In this document: in pieces, positions 51,908 through 60,671 of the stretch
How the letters are laid out: every line of letters starts with the position of its first letter
How positions within the stretch are numbered: position 1 is the first letter of the stretch
Assembly: GCA_947072905.1 (NCBI GenBank)
Contig: CAMTKF010000008.1
Span: 1 to 60,681, forward strand
DNA: 60,681 nt
Direction: 5' to 3'
Source of the DNA: an uncultured Bacteroidales bacterium
GTDB taxonomy: Bacteria; Bacteroidota; Bacteroidia; Bacteroidales; Muribaculaceae
Notes under the pieces: generated by a model
The model's database searches: none
Told to the model about the DNA's origin: nothing
What the model saw: only the letters and a program-made list of their open reading frames with translations
Program-made: the position numbers and the translations under genes

Positions 51908-52175
51908 GGGAATATGGCATCCGCAGGAGGCCTGTTACACCGTAACCCGGTATGCACGACCGCAGGGAGGGCATGCCGGGTAGGCAGTCCGTCAGGTGGT
52001 GGCATCCGGCAGAATGCGGCATATAAGTCCGGATATATATGGTGACGCCGTTGCCTATGCTGCATCCTTGACGGATGCCATCGCTTATGGATGCCTGTCC
52101 GGGCATGCCCTGCGCTGCGCGCGTGCATACCGCGGTTACGGTATTTGCAGACATCCTCAGCCGGATGTCATATTC
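51908..52175. repeat. Intergenic large inverted repeat, copy C
   Basis: The left arm (from 51908, GGGAATATGGCATCCGCAGG) and right arm (to 52175, GCCGGATGTCATATTC) are imperfect reverse complements, with matched inner segments GGTATGCACGACCGCAGGG and GGGCATGCCC. The centre has ATCC/GGAT-rich palindromic pieces. Its left edge equals the reverse complement of the unit in copy A (GAATATGGCATCCGCAGGAG). It lies in the 609-base gap between the leucine-rich-repeat and thioredoxin genes. No gene is supported. Confidence 0.8.
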
Positions 52176-52302
52176 CTTAAGATTGCGAAAAAATCTATAA
52201 AGATACTACACTCACACCCCCAAATGCAAATATTTTAGTTCGGAAATAGTGCGGGTATTCAAAAACCGCACTGTTTTCGAACTTTTTGATGCGAATATAC
52301 CT

Positions 52303-52342
52303 GTAAAAAACGAGACCGCATTCACAATTGAACGCGGTCTCG
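52303..52342 (-). terminator. Intrinsic terminator of the thioredoxin gene
   Basis: CGAGACCGC (52311-52319) pairs with GCGGTCTCG (52334-52342). Reading leftwards the stem is followed by TTTTTT, a classic terminator, 25 bases past the thioredoxin stop. Confidence 0.85.
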
Positions 52343-52366
52343 GGGATAATATAAATTAAAGATATA

Positions 52367-52672
52367 TTATTCTTTCTTGATAGCTTCGTTGATTTTAGAT
52401 TCGAGCACGTCGGCCTGCTGTACGCCTACTGCGCGCCAATAGGCTTCGCCGCCCTGGAAGAGGATGAGGGTGGGGACGCTTTGCACGCGATACTGGGCTG
52501 CGAGCTGCTGATTTTTGTCGATATCTATTTTGAGCACGGTGGCTTTGTCGCCAACGCGGTTCTTAACTTCCTCAAGGATGGGCGACTGCATGCGGCAGGG
52601 TCCACACCATGTGGCGAAGAAGTCTACAAGGGTAGGTTTGGATGAAGCTATGATTTCGCTGAATTCACTCAT
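52367..52672 (-). CDS. trxA: Thioredoxin
   Basis: This 101-residue protein has the active site FFATWCGPCRMQSP and the cis-Pro segment VQSVPTLILF, the standard thioredoxin fold. It is a general cytoplasmic disulfide reductant. It lies 60 bases downstream of the transporter gene. Confidence 0.95.
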   Translation of the reverse strand: MSEFSEIIASSKPTLVDFFATWCGPCRMQSPILEEVKNRVGDKATVLKIDIDKNQQLAAQYRVQSVPTLILFQGGEAYWRAVGVQQADVLESKINEAIKKE

Positions 52673-52732
52673 TGTTATTTCGTTTTAAAGGGTTATTTTA
52701 CTATCTCTATAACAAAATAGGGAGTGTTTGGT

Positions 52733-54394
52733 TCAGGCGAATATCAGCACCAGAGCCTGTGCGGCCACCACTCGCAGGAACATCGTGAGCGGGTATACCG
52801 TAGAGTATGCCACGGCCGGAGCGTCGTTGGCTGTTGAGTTGTTGGCGTATGCAAGGGCCGGTGGGTCGGTGTACGAACCCGAGATAAGACCCATGATAGA
52901 GAGGAAATTGATGCGGTTTTTGCCGCGTGCTATAAGGCCAACCACGATAAGGGGAACAACGGTGATGATGAAGCCCCAGATTACCCACCACATACCGGTT
53001 TCGTTGAATACGGCTGAGGCAAAGTCTTTACCGGCCGCGATGCCGACTGATGCAAGGAACAGGCATATACCCAACTCGCGCAGCAGCAGCGATGCCGACG
53101 ATGATGTGTAGGTAACGAGCTTGAATTTGTAGCCGAAGCGGCTAAGCAGGATAGCTACAACCAGCGGGCCACCGGCCAGACCGAGTTTCATGCCGAAGCC
53201 GAGGTTGATTGAACCAAGGATGATACCGAATATGATACCGACAAAGATGGTGATGAGGTTGGGCTGGTTGAGACGCTTCATGGAGTTACCGAGGCGTGAT
53301 GCCAGGCGGTCGATATCCTCTATATTACCCACAACGGTGATACGGTCGCCCATCTGCAGGCGCAGCGAGGGCGAAGCCAGCAGGTCGACACCGGCGCGGT
53401 TGACGCGGGTGGCGTTGAGCTTATAGCCGTTGTGCAGGCGCAGCGAGCCGAGGGCCACACCGTTGAACTGTGAGTTGGTGACGAGTATGCGGCGTGAATA
53501 TACGGGCAGCGGGGTGGTTTCCCAGTCCATCTCGCAGTCGGGACCGAGTACCGAGTGGAAACGTTCGGAATCCTGTGCCGAGCATACTATGTGGAGTATG
53601 TCGCCGTCGCTGATAGTGGTAGACGACTTGGGGATGATGATCTGATTGTCTTTGGTCATGATGCGCGATACCACGAAGTTGCAGGTGATAACGTCGTGCA
53701 GTTCGAGCAGGGTTTTGCCCTCGATGAGCTTGTTGGTCACGCGGATGTCGAGGATATCGGGCTTGAGCTGCGATGAGTCGTGCTCTTCTTCGAGCTGTTT
53801 GATTTCATCGTCGACATTTATGCGGAAAACGGCCTTCACCACAAACATTGAGAGGATAATACCTATAACACCCAACGGATATGCGGCTGCATAACCCTGA
53901 GCCATGAGATTGGCCTGCTCGGGCGAGTTGGTAATCTGCGACACGGCCTGCTGGGCTGCCGCAAGGCCGGGAGTATTGGTTACGGCTCCGCTCATCACGC
54001 CTACCAAGGCGCTGATATCGTGTACATTGCCAAATAAGTAGATACATACCACAATCACAACGTTGAGCGATATGCCAAGCACTGCGAGCAGATTGAGTGT
54101 GACACCTCCCTTCTTGAACGACGAGAAGAAGCCGGGTCCAACCTGGATACCTATGGCAAATATAAACAGAATCAGTCCGAATTCGCGGACAAATTTCAGA
54201 ATGTTAGAGTCGACCGTGTAGCCGAAATGTCCCATAAGAATGCCTACAAACAGGACGAAAGTCACCCCGAGCGATACGCCGGCAATTCGCACCTTACCGA
54301 TATAGATACCGGCGGCTATTACAAACGAATACAGCACCAAGGTGCTGGCAATCGAAGTATTACCCGGGAAAATAAGATCTGTTATCCAATCCAT
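52733..54394 (-). CDS. AspT/YidE-family transporter with two TrkA-C domains
   Basis: This 553-residue protein has five to six membrane helices, a central soluble part with two TrkA-C (RCK_C) domains (LEGKTLLELHDVITCNFVV-like and LRLQMGDRITVVGN segments at about 205-375) and a second set of helices that repeats the first, the AspT/YidE duplication. Characterised members exchange aspartate for alanine; this homologue's substrate is unknown. GSYTDPPALAYANN near the end is the conserved second-half motif. Confidence 0.9.
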   Translation of the reverse strand: MDWITDLIFPGNTSIASTLVLYSFVIAAGIYIGKVRIAGVSLGVTFVLFVGILMGHFGYTVDSNILKFVREFGLILFIFAIGIQVGPGFFSSFKKGGVTLNLLAVLGISLNVVIVVCIYLFGNVHDISALVGVMSGAVTNTPGLAAAQQAVSQITNSPEQANLMAQGYAAAYPLGVIGIILSMFVVKAVFRINVDDEIKQLEEEHDSSQLKPDILDIRVTNKLIEGKTLLELHDVITCNFVVSRIMTKDNQIIIPKSSTTISDGDILHIVCSAQDSERFHSVLGPDCEMDWETTPLPVYSRRILVTNSQFNGVALGSLRLHNGYKLNATRVNRAGVDLLASPSLRLQMGDRITVVGNIEDIDRLASRLGNSMKRLNQPNLITIFVGIIFGIILGSINLGFGMKLGLAGGPLVVAILLSRFGYKFKLVTYTSSSASLLLRELGICLFLASVGIAAGKDFASAVFNETGMWWVIWGFIITVVPLIVVGLIARGKNRINFLSIMGLISGSYTDPPALAYANNSTANDAPAVAYSTVYPLTMFLRVVAAQALVLIFA

Positions 54395-54453
54395 AATAGT
54401 TTAGAAATGTGAATGATGCCAAGGCACAGCATGTACCCTATACAAAAGTTCGA

Positions 54454-54461
54454 CAAAGGTA
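54454..54461 (-). promoter_or_regulatory. -7 box for the transporter gene
   Basis: The minus strand reads TACCTTTG, 59 bases before the ATG at 54394. Confidence 0.5.
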
Positions 54462-54471
54462 CAAAAAAATG

Positions 54472-54550
54472 TTAAGAGTGCGTTTGAATTTAACACACAA
54501 AAATGATTATATTGTGAAATTGAAGATAAAATGATTCAAACACACTCTAA
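54472..54550. promoter_or_regulatory. Operator-like sequence, copy 1, with inverted partner
   Basis: GTGCGTTTGAATTTAACACAC (21 bases at 54478-54498, arms GTGCGTT and AACACAC) matches the palindrome upstream of the glycosyltransferase except at one base. A reverse-complement copy of its left part, ATTCAAACACACTCTAA, stands at 54534-54550, 25 bases past the end of pyrC. Confidence 0.45.
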
Positions 54551-54575
54551 GACGGCAAAAAAAATCAGCTCTTTT

Positions 54576-55877
54576 TCAGGCCTTGAATTGCAGCGCGCGG
54601 GGGCCGAGGCCGCCGTTGACCCATGTGCGTACCACGCGGTGACCGGTGGGTGTGCCGGCGAGCGGGGTCCAGCCACAGGTGCTTATTACGTCAGAGTCGC
54701 TGATTGTGTGCGGTGTATCAAGGCGTTCTACGAGCACGAGGTCGGCATAATTGCCCGGAGCAAGGGTGCCGCGGCCGCTGATGCCGAAGAGTGCTGCCGG
54801 AGCCTCTGACATGCGCCTTACTACAGTGGCGGGGTCAAAGAGGTCGAGCATCTTTACTAACGAGAACTGAATCATGGGCGCTCCCGACATGGCGTGGAAT
54901 ACGTCGCCGGCCTTCTCGCTGAGCAGGTGTGGAGCATGGTCGGTAGCAATGATGTCAAGCCGTCCTTCAGTCAGGGCGCGGCGCAGCGCAGCGCGGTCGG
55001 CTTGCGATTTTACGGCCGGATTCATCTTGATGCGCGAACCCAGGCGTGGATAGTCGTCGAGGGTGAAGAGCAGATGGTGGGGCGATACCTCGGCTGTGAA
55101 TTGTTTTCCTGCGGGCAGCGAAGCGGCGTCAAACAGAGCGGTCTCCTCGGCAGTGGTGACGTGGGCCACATGCAGACGAGCGCCATAGCGCGATGCCAGT
55201 TCAAGGGCACGCTCGGTGGCGCGTATACAGGCTTCGTTTGAGCGCAGGCGTGTGTGCCACAGCATGTTGTCGGGGTCGGGCAGGGGCGAGAAACGGGCAA
55301 TGTTGCTGTCGATTACCGCCTGGTCTTCGGCATGCACTACTATGCGCCCTGCCTGATCGGCAAAAACAGCGCGCAGCGATGAGTCGTTGTCGAGCAGCAT
55401 ATTGCCGGTAGACGAACCCATAAACACCTTGACTGCGGCAATGCGGGTGAAGTCGGCCTTTTGCAGCTCGGTCAGATTGTCGGCTGCGGCTCCTATCATG
55501 AATGAGTAGTTGGCGGCTGATGACATGGCGGCGCGTTGCATCTTGTCTTCCCACGCGGCAATTGTGGTGGTCACGGGCTTGGTGTTGGGCATCTCAATGT
55601 ATGATGTCACACCTCCGGCCAGGGCGGCTTTGCTTTCAGAGGCAATGGTAGCTTTGTGGGTTAGACCCGGCTCGCGGAAATGCACGTGGCAGTCTATGGC
55701 TCCGGGGAGCAGGTAAGCGCCGCCGGCATCAATGGTTTCGCCGGCATTTCCGAGTGTGGCTGCATCGGGCTGTCCGGCACCCATGGCAGTGATTCTGTCG
55801 TCGGTGAATGTGAGCCATCCTGTAAAGGGAGCGGTGGCGCCGTCGGCCGCTATCAGGGCATTATGGATTAGTGTCAT
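54576..55877 (-). CDS. pyrC: Dihydroorotase
   Basis: This 433-residue amidohydrolase has the metal motif DCHVHFREPGLTHKA, GVTSYIEMPNTKP and ATDHAPHLLSEK with the catalytic Asp, the class I dihydroorotase pattern. It closes N-carbamoyl-aspartate to dihydroorotate in pyrimidine synthesis. Its start overlaps the glycosyltransferase gene by 17 bases. Position 54576 is its stop. Confidence 0.95.
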   Translation of the reverse strand: MTLIHNALIAADGATAPFTGWLTFTDDRITAMGAGQPDAATLGNAGETIDAGGAYLLPGAIDCHVHFREPGLTHKATIASESKAALAGGVTSYIEMPNTKPVTTTIAAWEDKMQRAAMSSAANYSFMIGAAADNLTELQKADFTRIAAVKVFMGSSTGNMLLDNDSSLRAVFADQAGRIVVHAEDQAVIDSNIARFSPLPDPDNMLWHTRLRSNEACIRATERALELASRYGARLHVAHVTTAEETALFDAASLPAGKQFTAEVSPHHLLFTLDDYPRLGSRIKMNPAVKSQADRAALRRALTEGRLDIIATDHAPHLLSEKAGDVFHAMSGAPMIQFSLVKMLDLFDPATVVRRMSEAPAALFGISGRGTLAPGNYADLVLVERLDTPHTISDSDVISTCGWTPLAGTPTGHRVVRTWVNGGLGPRALQFKA

Positions 55878-56631
55878 GGGGCGCGGGGAATTTCTTGAAC
55901 AATGAATTCCATTTCAGGCGTATTACGCCGAACACGGCTTCGCCGAATATGCTTGAGTTCATCTTGGAAGTTCCGAGAACGCGGTTGACAAATATGATAG
56001 GCACTTCCTTAATGGTGAATCCGCACTTGTGGGCGGTGAATTTCATCTCAATCTGGAATGCGTAGCCCTTGAACTTCACCTTGTCGAGGTCGATGGTGCG
56101 GAGCACGCGGGCCGAGTAGCATACGAATCCGGCAGTGGTGTCCTGCACGGGAATTCGTGTGACCAGACGCACGTATTTAGATGCGAAGTATGACATGAGC
56201 ACACGCCCCATGGGCCAGTTGACAACATTCACACCGGTGACGTATCGCGAGCCTACGGCCACATCGGCGCCCTCGTTTCTGACGGCGTTGTAGAGCTTGG
56301 GCAGGTCGTCGGGATTGTGCGAAAAGTCGGCATCCATCTCGCAGATTATGTCGTAGCCCTGTTGCAGAGCCCATTTGAATCCGGCGATGTATGCAGTGCC
56401 GAGACCGAGCTTGCCGCGGCGCTCGATGATGTGTACACGGCCCGGGTATTGGCGAATCTTGTCTTTGACTATTGCGGCAGTTCCGTCGGGTGAGTTATCA
56501 TCAATCACAAGGATGTCGAAAGGCGTCTTAAGTCCTATTACGGCATCTATGATAGCTGCGGCGTTCTCACGCTCGTTGTACATTGGAATTATTACCACAG
56601 CATCGCTGCGGGTGGAGGTGTTGTCAGTCAT
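55861..56631 (-). CDS. Polyprenol-phosphate mannosyltransferase-like glycosyltransferase (GT2)
   Basis: This 256-residue enzyme has the GT2 start VVIIPMYNERENA, metal motif EMDADFSHNPDDLPKL and a downstream QIEMKFTAHKCGF, the DPM1-like pattern. It would transfer a sugar from a nucleotide donor to a polyprenol phosphate for envelope glycans. The longer frame from 56682 would start inside the -7 box at 56680-56687, so the ATG at 56631 is chosen. It is followed by pyrC with overlap. Confidence 0.9.
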   Translation of the reverse strand: MTDNTSTRSDAVVIIPMYNERENAAAIIDAVIGLKTPFDILVIDDNSPDGTAAIVKDKIRQYPGRVHIIERRGKLGLGTAYIAGFKWALQQGYDIICEMDADFSHNPDDLPKLYNAVRNEGADVAVGSRYVTGVNVVNWPMGRVLMSYFASKYVRLVTRIPVQDTTAGFVCYSARVLRTIDLDKVKFKGYAFQIEMKFTAHKCGFTIKEVPIIFVNRVLGTSKMNSSIFGEAVFGVIRLKWNSLFKKFPAPHDTNP

Positions 56632-56637
56632 TGTGCC

Positions 56638-56663
56638 TAAGAGTGTGTTTGAATTTAACACAC
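56638..56663. promoter_or_regulatory. Palindromic operator-like sequence, copy 2
   Basis: GTGTGTTTGAATTTAACACAC (56643-56663 region) has perfect 7-bp arms GTGTGTT and AACACAC around 7 bases. It lies between the -7 box and the glycosyltransferase ATG, where a bound protein would block transcription. Confidence 0.5.
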
Positions 56664-56679
56664 GATTTAAATTTGAATG

Positions 56680-56687
56680 CAAAAATA
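56680..56687 (-). promoter_or_regulatory. -7 box for the glycosyltransferase-pyrC unit
   Basis: The minus strand reads TATTTTTG (TAnnTTTG). It overlaps the upstream in-frame ATG at 56682, ruling that start out. Confidence 0.5.
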
Positions 56688-56715
56688 GTGAAAATCTTGT
56701 AAAAAGTGAAGGATG

Positions 56716-57615
56716 TTACAAGTTTTCATAATTTTTTAAGCTTTCGCGCAGCGATGTTTCCATCATGGCGCGCAATTCAGGCGGTTCGAGCACAGTGATT
56801 TCGGGTCCGTGGCTCAGCAGCTCGGAGATGAAGTCGTCGGTAAGGCGCATCCGGTATGTGAACAGCGAGAACGAGTCGCTGATAGTTTCCTGCTGCGAGT
56901 GGTGCAAGGGCAGCGCACGCAGGTATTTGGCCTGGCGGGGCGTGGTCCTGAGTACAATCTTGCGTGGATCGTTGTGAGTGACCACAATGCCGTATGAATC
57001 GGTGAAGTAGTTCTCCATGTCAAACGATTCGTCAAACTCGAAGCTTTCGCCGGTGAGTTTTACCGATTTCATGCGGTCAAGGGCGTATGTCTTTATGCGG
57101 TCTTCCTCCACGTTGCGGCTCACCAGATACCAGCGTTGCTTGAAGAGCCTCAGGAAGTAAGGCTCCACAACAACGCCGGTGGTGGGTCGTGAGCGTGTAT
57201 AGGGATGATAGTCAAACTTCAATCGCTGCGAGGTCTTCAGGGCCTGTATGGTGTCGCCGAGGTACTCGCGTGCCGAGGGTACGTTCTCTACAAATATGCG
57301 GTTGGTGATGTCGCGGGCACCGATAAGCACATCGTTAAGGCTCACCGAGTTGAGCAACCAGTCGGTCACGCTCTCGCTGGCGGTTGAGTCTTGTTCTATG
57401 TAGTATTCGAAGCTCTTCGGGTCGCAGATTATGTTGAGATGAAACAGCTCTTCGGCAGCCAGACGGTGGTTGCAGAAGGTGCGGCGCGTAAGTGGCTTGC
57501 CTTCGCTGTGGGGCGAGCGCAGCCATGCCTCCTGCAGCTGACGGCGAGTGATACGCCCGTAGCGACGGATTGTGTCGACGAGCCATACACAGCGGTTGAC
57601 GGTGGTTGACGACAT
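56716..57615 (-). CDS. WYL-domain transcriptional regulator
   Basis: This 299-residue protein has an N-terminal helix-turn-helix (YGRITRRQLQEAWLRS) and a WYL domain at about 120-225 (LRLFKQRWYLVSRNVEEDRI), followed by the C-terminal WCX part. WYL proteins sense ligands such as nucleic acids or nucleotides. It overlaps the symporter stop by one base (TGATG), so it is translated from the NamZ-symporter mRNA. Confidence 0.92.
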   Translation of the reverse strand: MSSTTVNRCVWLVDTIRRYGRITRRQLQEAWLRSPHSEGKPLTRRTFCNHRLAAEELFHLNIICDPKSFEYYIEQDSTASESVTDWLLNSVSLNDVLIGARDITNRIFVENVPSAREYLGDTIQALKTSQRLKFDYHPYTRSRPTTGVVVEPYFLRLFKQRWYLVSRNVEEDRIKTYALDRMKSVKLTGESFEFDESFDMENYFTDSYGIVVTHNDPRKIVLRTTPRQAKYLRALPLHHSQQETISDSFSLFTYRMRLTDDFISELLSHGPEITVLEPPELRAMMETSLRESLKNYENL

Positions 57616-59096
57616 CAGGCAGATACTTTGGCGGCGGTTGTGTCGTTATGTTTGCCTATGCAGAGCAGCCACAGGCCTATGTAGGTGATGGCAGCGTTGA
57701 TGAGCAGCAGCTCAAATCCGGTTTCGTAGCCGAACAGGCGGTGCAGCCCCCATTGCAGAACCCACGACAGGCCGGGAGCCAGCACGCATACCAGGGGTAC
57801 GAGGCGGTCGTGCACCGGACGCTTGTGGGCCATGCCGAACACAAACAGGCCGAGAATCGGGCCGTAGGTATATGATGCCAGAGTATAGACGGCCGAGATG
57901 GCGTCTTCCTCGCTCAGATAGTAGAACGCTATGATCACCAGACCCATGATTACCGACATGGCCAGGTGCACGCCCTTGCGGGTGCGTGTGAGGGCATCGC
58001 CTTCCTTGGTCTTGTGAGCCTGGAGGATGTCGACGGTGTAGGATGTGGTGAGTGAGGTGAGAGCCGAGCCGGCAGCCGAGTAGGCCGCTGCCACAAGGCC
58101 GAGAACAAACAGTATTCCGACAATCACGGGCATCGATGGGTGGAAGGCTACCAGGCCGAAGGTCTCATCGCTCTTGGCGGGCATGGGGGTGCCGGTGCGG
58201 TCGAGGAAAATGACGAGCATGGTACCAAGCAGCAGGAACAATGCAATGACAAAGAACTGGAGTATGCCGCTCACAATCATGTTTTTCTGCGACTTGCGCG
58301 AGTCGGAGCAGGCGAGGTTGCGCTGCATCATGTCCTGGTCGAGACCGTTGATGGCTATGGCCATGAATACACCGGCCAGGAATTGTTTCCAGAAGTATGT
58401 GGCCGCCTTGGGGTCATCGAAGAAGAACATCTGCGATGTGGGGTGCGACGCTATGGCAGTTGTAAGGTCGGAGAACGAGAATTCAAGATTCTGTGATATG
58501 AAATATATGCACAGAATCACCGACATGATCAGGCAGAAGCTCTTGAGGGTGTCGGTCCATATCACGGTCTTCACACCGCCCTGCACGGTGTAGAGCCATA
58601 TCAGGGCAATGGTGACTATGACGTTGAATGTGAAGGGTATGTGCAGGGGATCGAACACAAGCAGCTGCAGCACGGCGCATACCACGAAGAAGCGTACGGC
58701 CGAACCCAGCATCTTTGATACGAAGAACAGCCATGCACCCGAGCGGTAGGACGAGGTGCCGAAGCGTTGTTCAAGATAGCCGTAGATGGAGATGAGATTG
58801 CGGCGGTAGAACATGGGCACCAGCACAAATGCTATGGCGAAGTAGCCCACGATGAAACCGAGCACCATCTGCAGGTATGAATAGCCCTTGGCTGCAACCA
58901 TGCCCGGCACGGAGATAAACGTTACGCCCGATATGGCCGCTCCTATCATGGCAAATGCCACGATGGGCCACGGCGCACGGCGGTTGCCGGTGAAGAATGT
59001 TGAGTTGTCGCTGCCGCGCGATGCGAAGTACGACACTATCATGAGCAGCACAAAGTATGCCGCTATGGTGATGATGACAATGACCGGTTGTGACAT
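57615..59096 (-). CDS. Sodium:solute symporter (SSS family)
   Basis: This 493-residue protein has about thirteen membrane helices. The motifs GAAISGVTFISVPG (Na+ site), GFIVGYFAIAFVLVPMFYRR and GLVAAAYSAAGSALTSLTTS are SSS landmarks. Its close linkage to NamZ (2 bases apart) suggests import of a peptidoglycan sugar such as MurNAc, as proposed for the MurT transporter in Tannerella. No MurNAc kinase or etherase gene is in the window. Confidence 0.92.
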   Translation of the reverse strand: MSQPVIVIITIAAYFVLLMIVSYFASRGSDNSTFFTGNRRAPWPIVAFAMIGAAISGVTFISVPGMVAAKGYSYLQMVLGFIVGYFAIAFVLVPMFYRRNLISIYGYLEQRFGTSSYRSGAWLFFVSKMLGSAVRFFVVCAVLQLLVFDPLHIPFTFNVIVTIALIWLYTVQGGVKTVIWTDTLKSFCLIMSVILCIYFISQNLEFSFSDLTTAIASHPTSQMFFFDDPKAATYFWKQFLAGVFMAIAINGLDQDMMQRNLACSDSRKSQKNMIVSGILQFFVIALFLLLGTMLVIFLDRTGTPMPAKSDETFGLVAFHPSMPVIVGILFVLGLVAAAYSAAGSALTSLTTSYTVDILQAHKTKEGDALTRTRKGVHLAMSVIMGLVIIAFYYLSEEDAISAVYTLASYTYGPILGLFVFGMAHKRPVHDRLVPLVCVLAPGLSWVLQWGLHRLFGYETGFELLLINAAITYIGLWLLCIGKHNDTTAAKVSA

Positions 59097-59098
59097 GG

Positions 59099-60277
59099 TT
59101 ATTCTGCGTAAAGAAGGTAAGGGGCACGTTGTTTGCGGAATGACTTTACATCATCGGCCCAGGTGGCCTTGATTTCATCGGCCGAGCGGCCTTCCATGAT
59201 CATGCCGCGAATGTCGCCGCGACCTACAAGAAGCTCGAAGAATTTGGTGAAGAACTTGTCGCCAAGACCGGTGCGGTTGTAGGCGTCGATCACATACGAG
59301 AGGTCTACGCCCTTGGCAATGATGTCTTCGTCAGAAAGGCCGCGCAGGTCTACGCCATAGCACAGCTGATCCTTCAGCGGCGGATTCTTGGCACCGGGCA
59401 CACTGCGGGGAGTGAAGCTGAAGTCGCTGCCCTTGTAGTCGGGATGTCCGTAGATTTCAAAGGGGGCATCGGTGCCGCGGCCCAGGCTCACGGGAGTGCC
59501 TTCAAAGTAGCAGGTGGCCGGGTAGAGATATATAGAGTGCATGGTGCGCAGATTGGGCGAGGGAGCCACGGGCAGCTCATAGCGGGTGGCATGGGTGTAG
59601 TTTAGGCAGGGAACCACATACAGGGTAAGGCCTTTCTCGTTGTCCTTGAGCCAGCCTTCACCTACAATCATCTTGGCGAGTTCGCCCAGAGTCATGCCGT
59701 GTACGATAGGAATGGGCAGGCGACCCACACCGCTGCTGTACTTCATGTCGAGGATGGGGCCGTCGACATACATGCCGTTGGGGTTGGGGCGGTCGAGCAC
59801 CAGAAATTCCTTGCCGTGCTGCGATGCACTGTTCATCAGCTCGAGCATAGTACAATAATATGTATAATAACGCAGACCTACGTCCTGTATATCGCATACG
59901 ATGATGTCGATACTGTCGATAACCTCAGGAGCCGGGCCGCGACGTTTGCCGTCGTAGAGCGATGCGATAGGAATGCCGGTGGCAGCATCCACGCTGCTGT
60001 TTACATGTTCGCCGGCATCGGCAGTGCCGCGGAAACCGTGTTCGGGCGAGAAAAGAGTGGTTACATTCACGCCGTTTTCGAGCATGAGGTCAAGAATGTG
60101 TTTGTCGCCTACGGTACCGGTATGGTTAGACAGTAGAGCTACACGCTTGCCTTTGAGTATGGGCAGATATTGGTCGGGACGGGCAGCGCCAACGACAACG
60201 TCGCCGGAAGCCTGAGCCGGGACTGCGAATAACAAAAGAAGCAGGCTTAAAAATGCGATTTTAAGTATTCGATTCAT
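59099..60277 (-). CDS. namZ: NamZ-type exo-beta-N-acetylmuramidase (DUF1343)
   Basis: This 392-residue protein has a signal peptide (to about residue 24) and the DUF1343 pattern: GKRVALLSNHTG, TLFSPEHGFRG with the catalytic-type Glu, DIQDVGLRYYTYYCTM, DRPNPNG and TDAPFEIYGHP. NamZ enzymes release terminal MurNAc from peptidoglycan fragments. The ATG at 60277 is used; nine residues upstream add no family match. It heads the NamZ-symporter-WYL run. Confidence 0.92.
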   Translation of the reverse strand: MNRILKIAFLSLLLLLFAVPAQASGDVVVGAARPDQYLPILKGKRVALLSNHTGTVGDKHILDLMLENGVNVTTLFSPEHGFRGTADAGEHVNSSVDAATGIPIASLYDGKRRGPAPEVIDSIDIIVCDIQDVGLRYYTYYCTMLELMNSASQHGKEFLVLDRPNPNGMYVDGPILDMKYSSGVGRLPIPIVHGMTLGELAKMIVGEGWLKDNEKGLTLYVVPCLNYTHATRYELPVAPSPNLRTMHSIYLYPATCYFEGTPVSLGRGTDAPFEIYGHPDYKGSDFSFTPRSVPGAKNPPLKDQLCYGVDLRGLSDEDIIAKGVDLSYVIDAYNRTGLGDKFFTKFFELLVGRGDIRGMIMEGRSADEIKATWADDVKSFRKQRAPYLLYAE

Positions 60278-60306
60278 GGTTAAAGTACAAGAAAATAATA
60301 ACATTA

Positions 60307-60314
60307 CAAAGGTA
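60307..60314 (-). promoter_or_regulatory. -7 box for the NamZ operon
   Basis: The minus strand reads TACCTTTG, 29 bases before the ATG at 60277. Confidence 0.55.
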
Positions 60315-60385
60315 CTAAAAAAAGCGGGTATGAAATTAAAAAAAATGAGAATAAAACATAATGAATATTAAATAAGCAAAATCAG

Positions 60386-60416
60386 TTTGAAAAATGAAAA
60401 AATAGCCTTACCTTTG
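60386..60416 (+). promoter_or_regulatory. Full consensus promoter of tRNA-Ala
   Basis: TTTG at 60386-60389, 19 bases, then TACCTTTG at 60409-60416, and the tRNA begins at 60434. This is the clearest complete Bacteroidota promoter in the window. Confidence 0.75.
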
Positions 60417-60433
60417 CAGTGCAAAACCCAAAT

Positions 60434-60507
60434 GGGGTATTAGCTCATCTGGCTAGAGCGCGACACTGGCAGTGTCGAGGTGAGCGGTTCGAGTCCGCTA
60501 TACTCCA
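60434..60507 (+). tRNA. tRNA-Ala (anticodon GGC)
   Basis: The 74 bases form a full cloverleaf: acceptor GGGGTAT with ATACTCC, D-stem GCTC/GAGC, anticodon stem CGACA/TGTCG with loop CTGGCAG (anticodon GGC), T-arm AGCGG/CCGCT with TTCGAGT. The G3-U70 pair, the alanine identity element, is present. The 3' CCA is not encoded. Confidence 0.96.
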
Positions 60508-60520
60508 CTAAATTAGATTT

Positions 60521-60558
60521 AAGTGCTTGATAATCATCCGATTGCCAAGCACTTTTTT
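60521..60558 (+). terminator. Intrinsic terminator after tRNA-Ala
   Basis: AAGTGCTTG (60521-60529) pairs with CAAGCACTT (60546-60554), followed by a T-run. Confidence 0.85.
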
Positions 60559-60645
60559 CGATTATTCGGGCCTTTCTCAAGCTTCCGAGAAACAAAAAAA
60601 AGAATGGCGCATGGTAAAAATCCTGTGTAAGATTATAAAAGTTTG

Positions 60646-60653
60646 TACCTTTG
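60646..60653 (+). promoter_or_regulatory. -7 box for the gene at the right edge
   Basis: TACCTTTG fits TAnnTTTG and lies 18 bases before the ATG at 60672. Confidence 0.5.
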
Positions 60654-60671
60654 CAAAAATAAATAAAAGCA

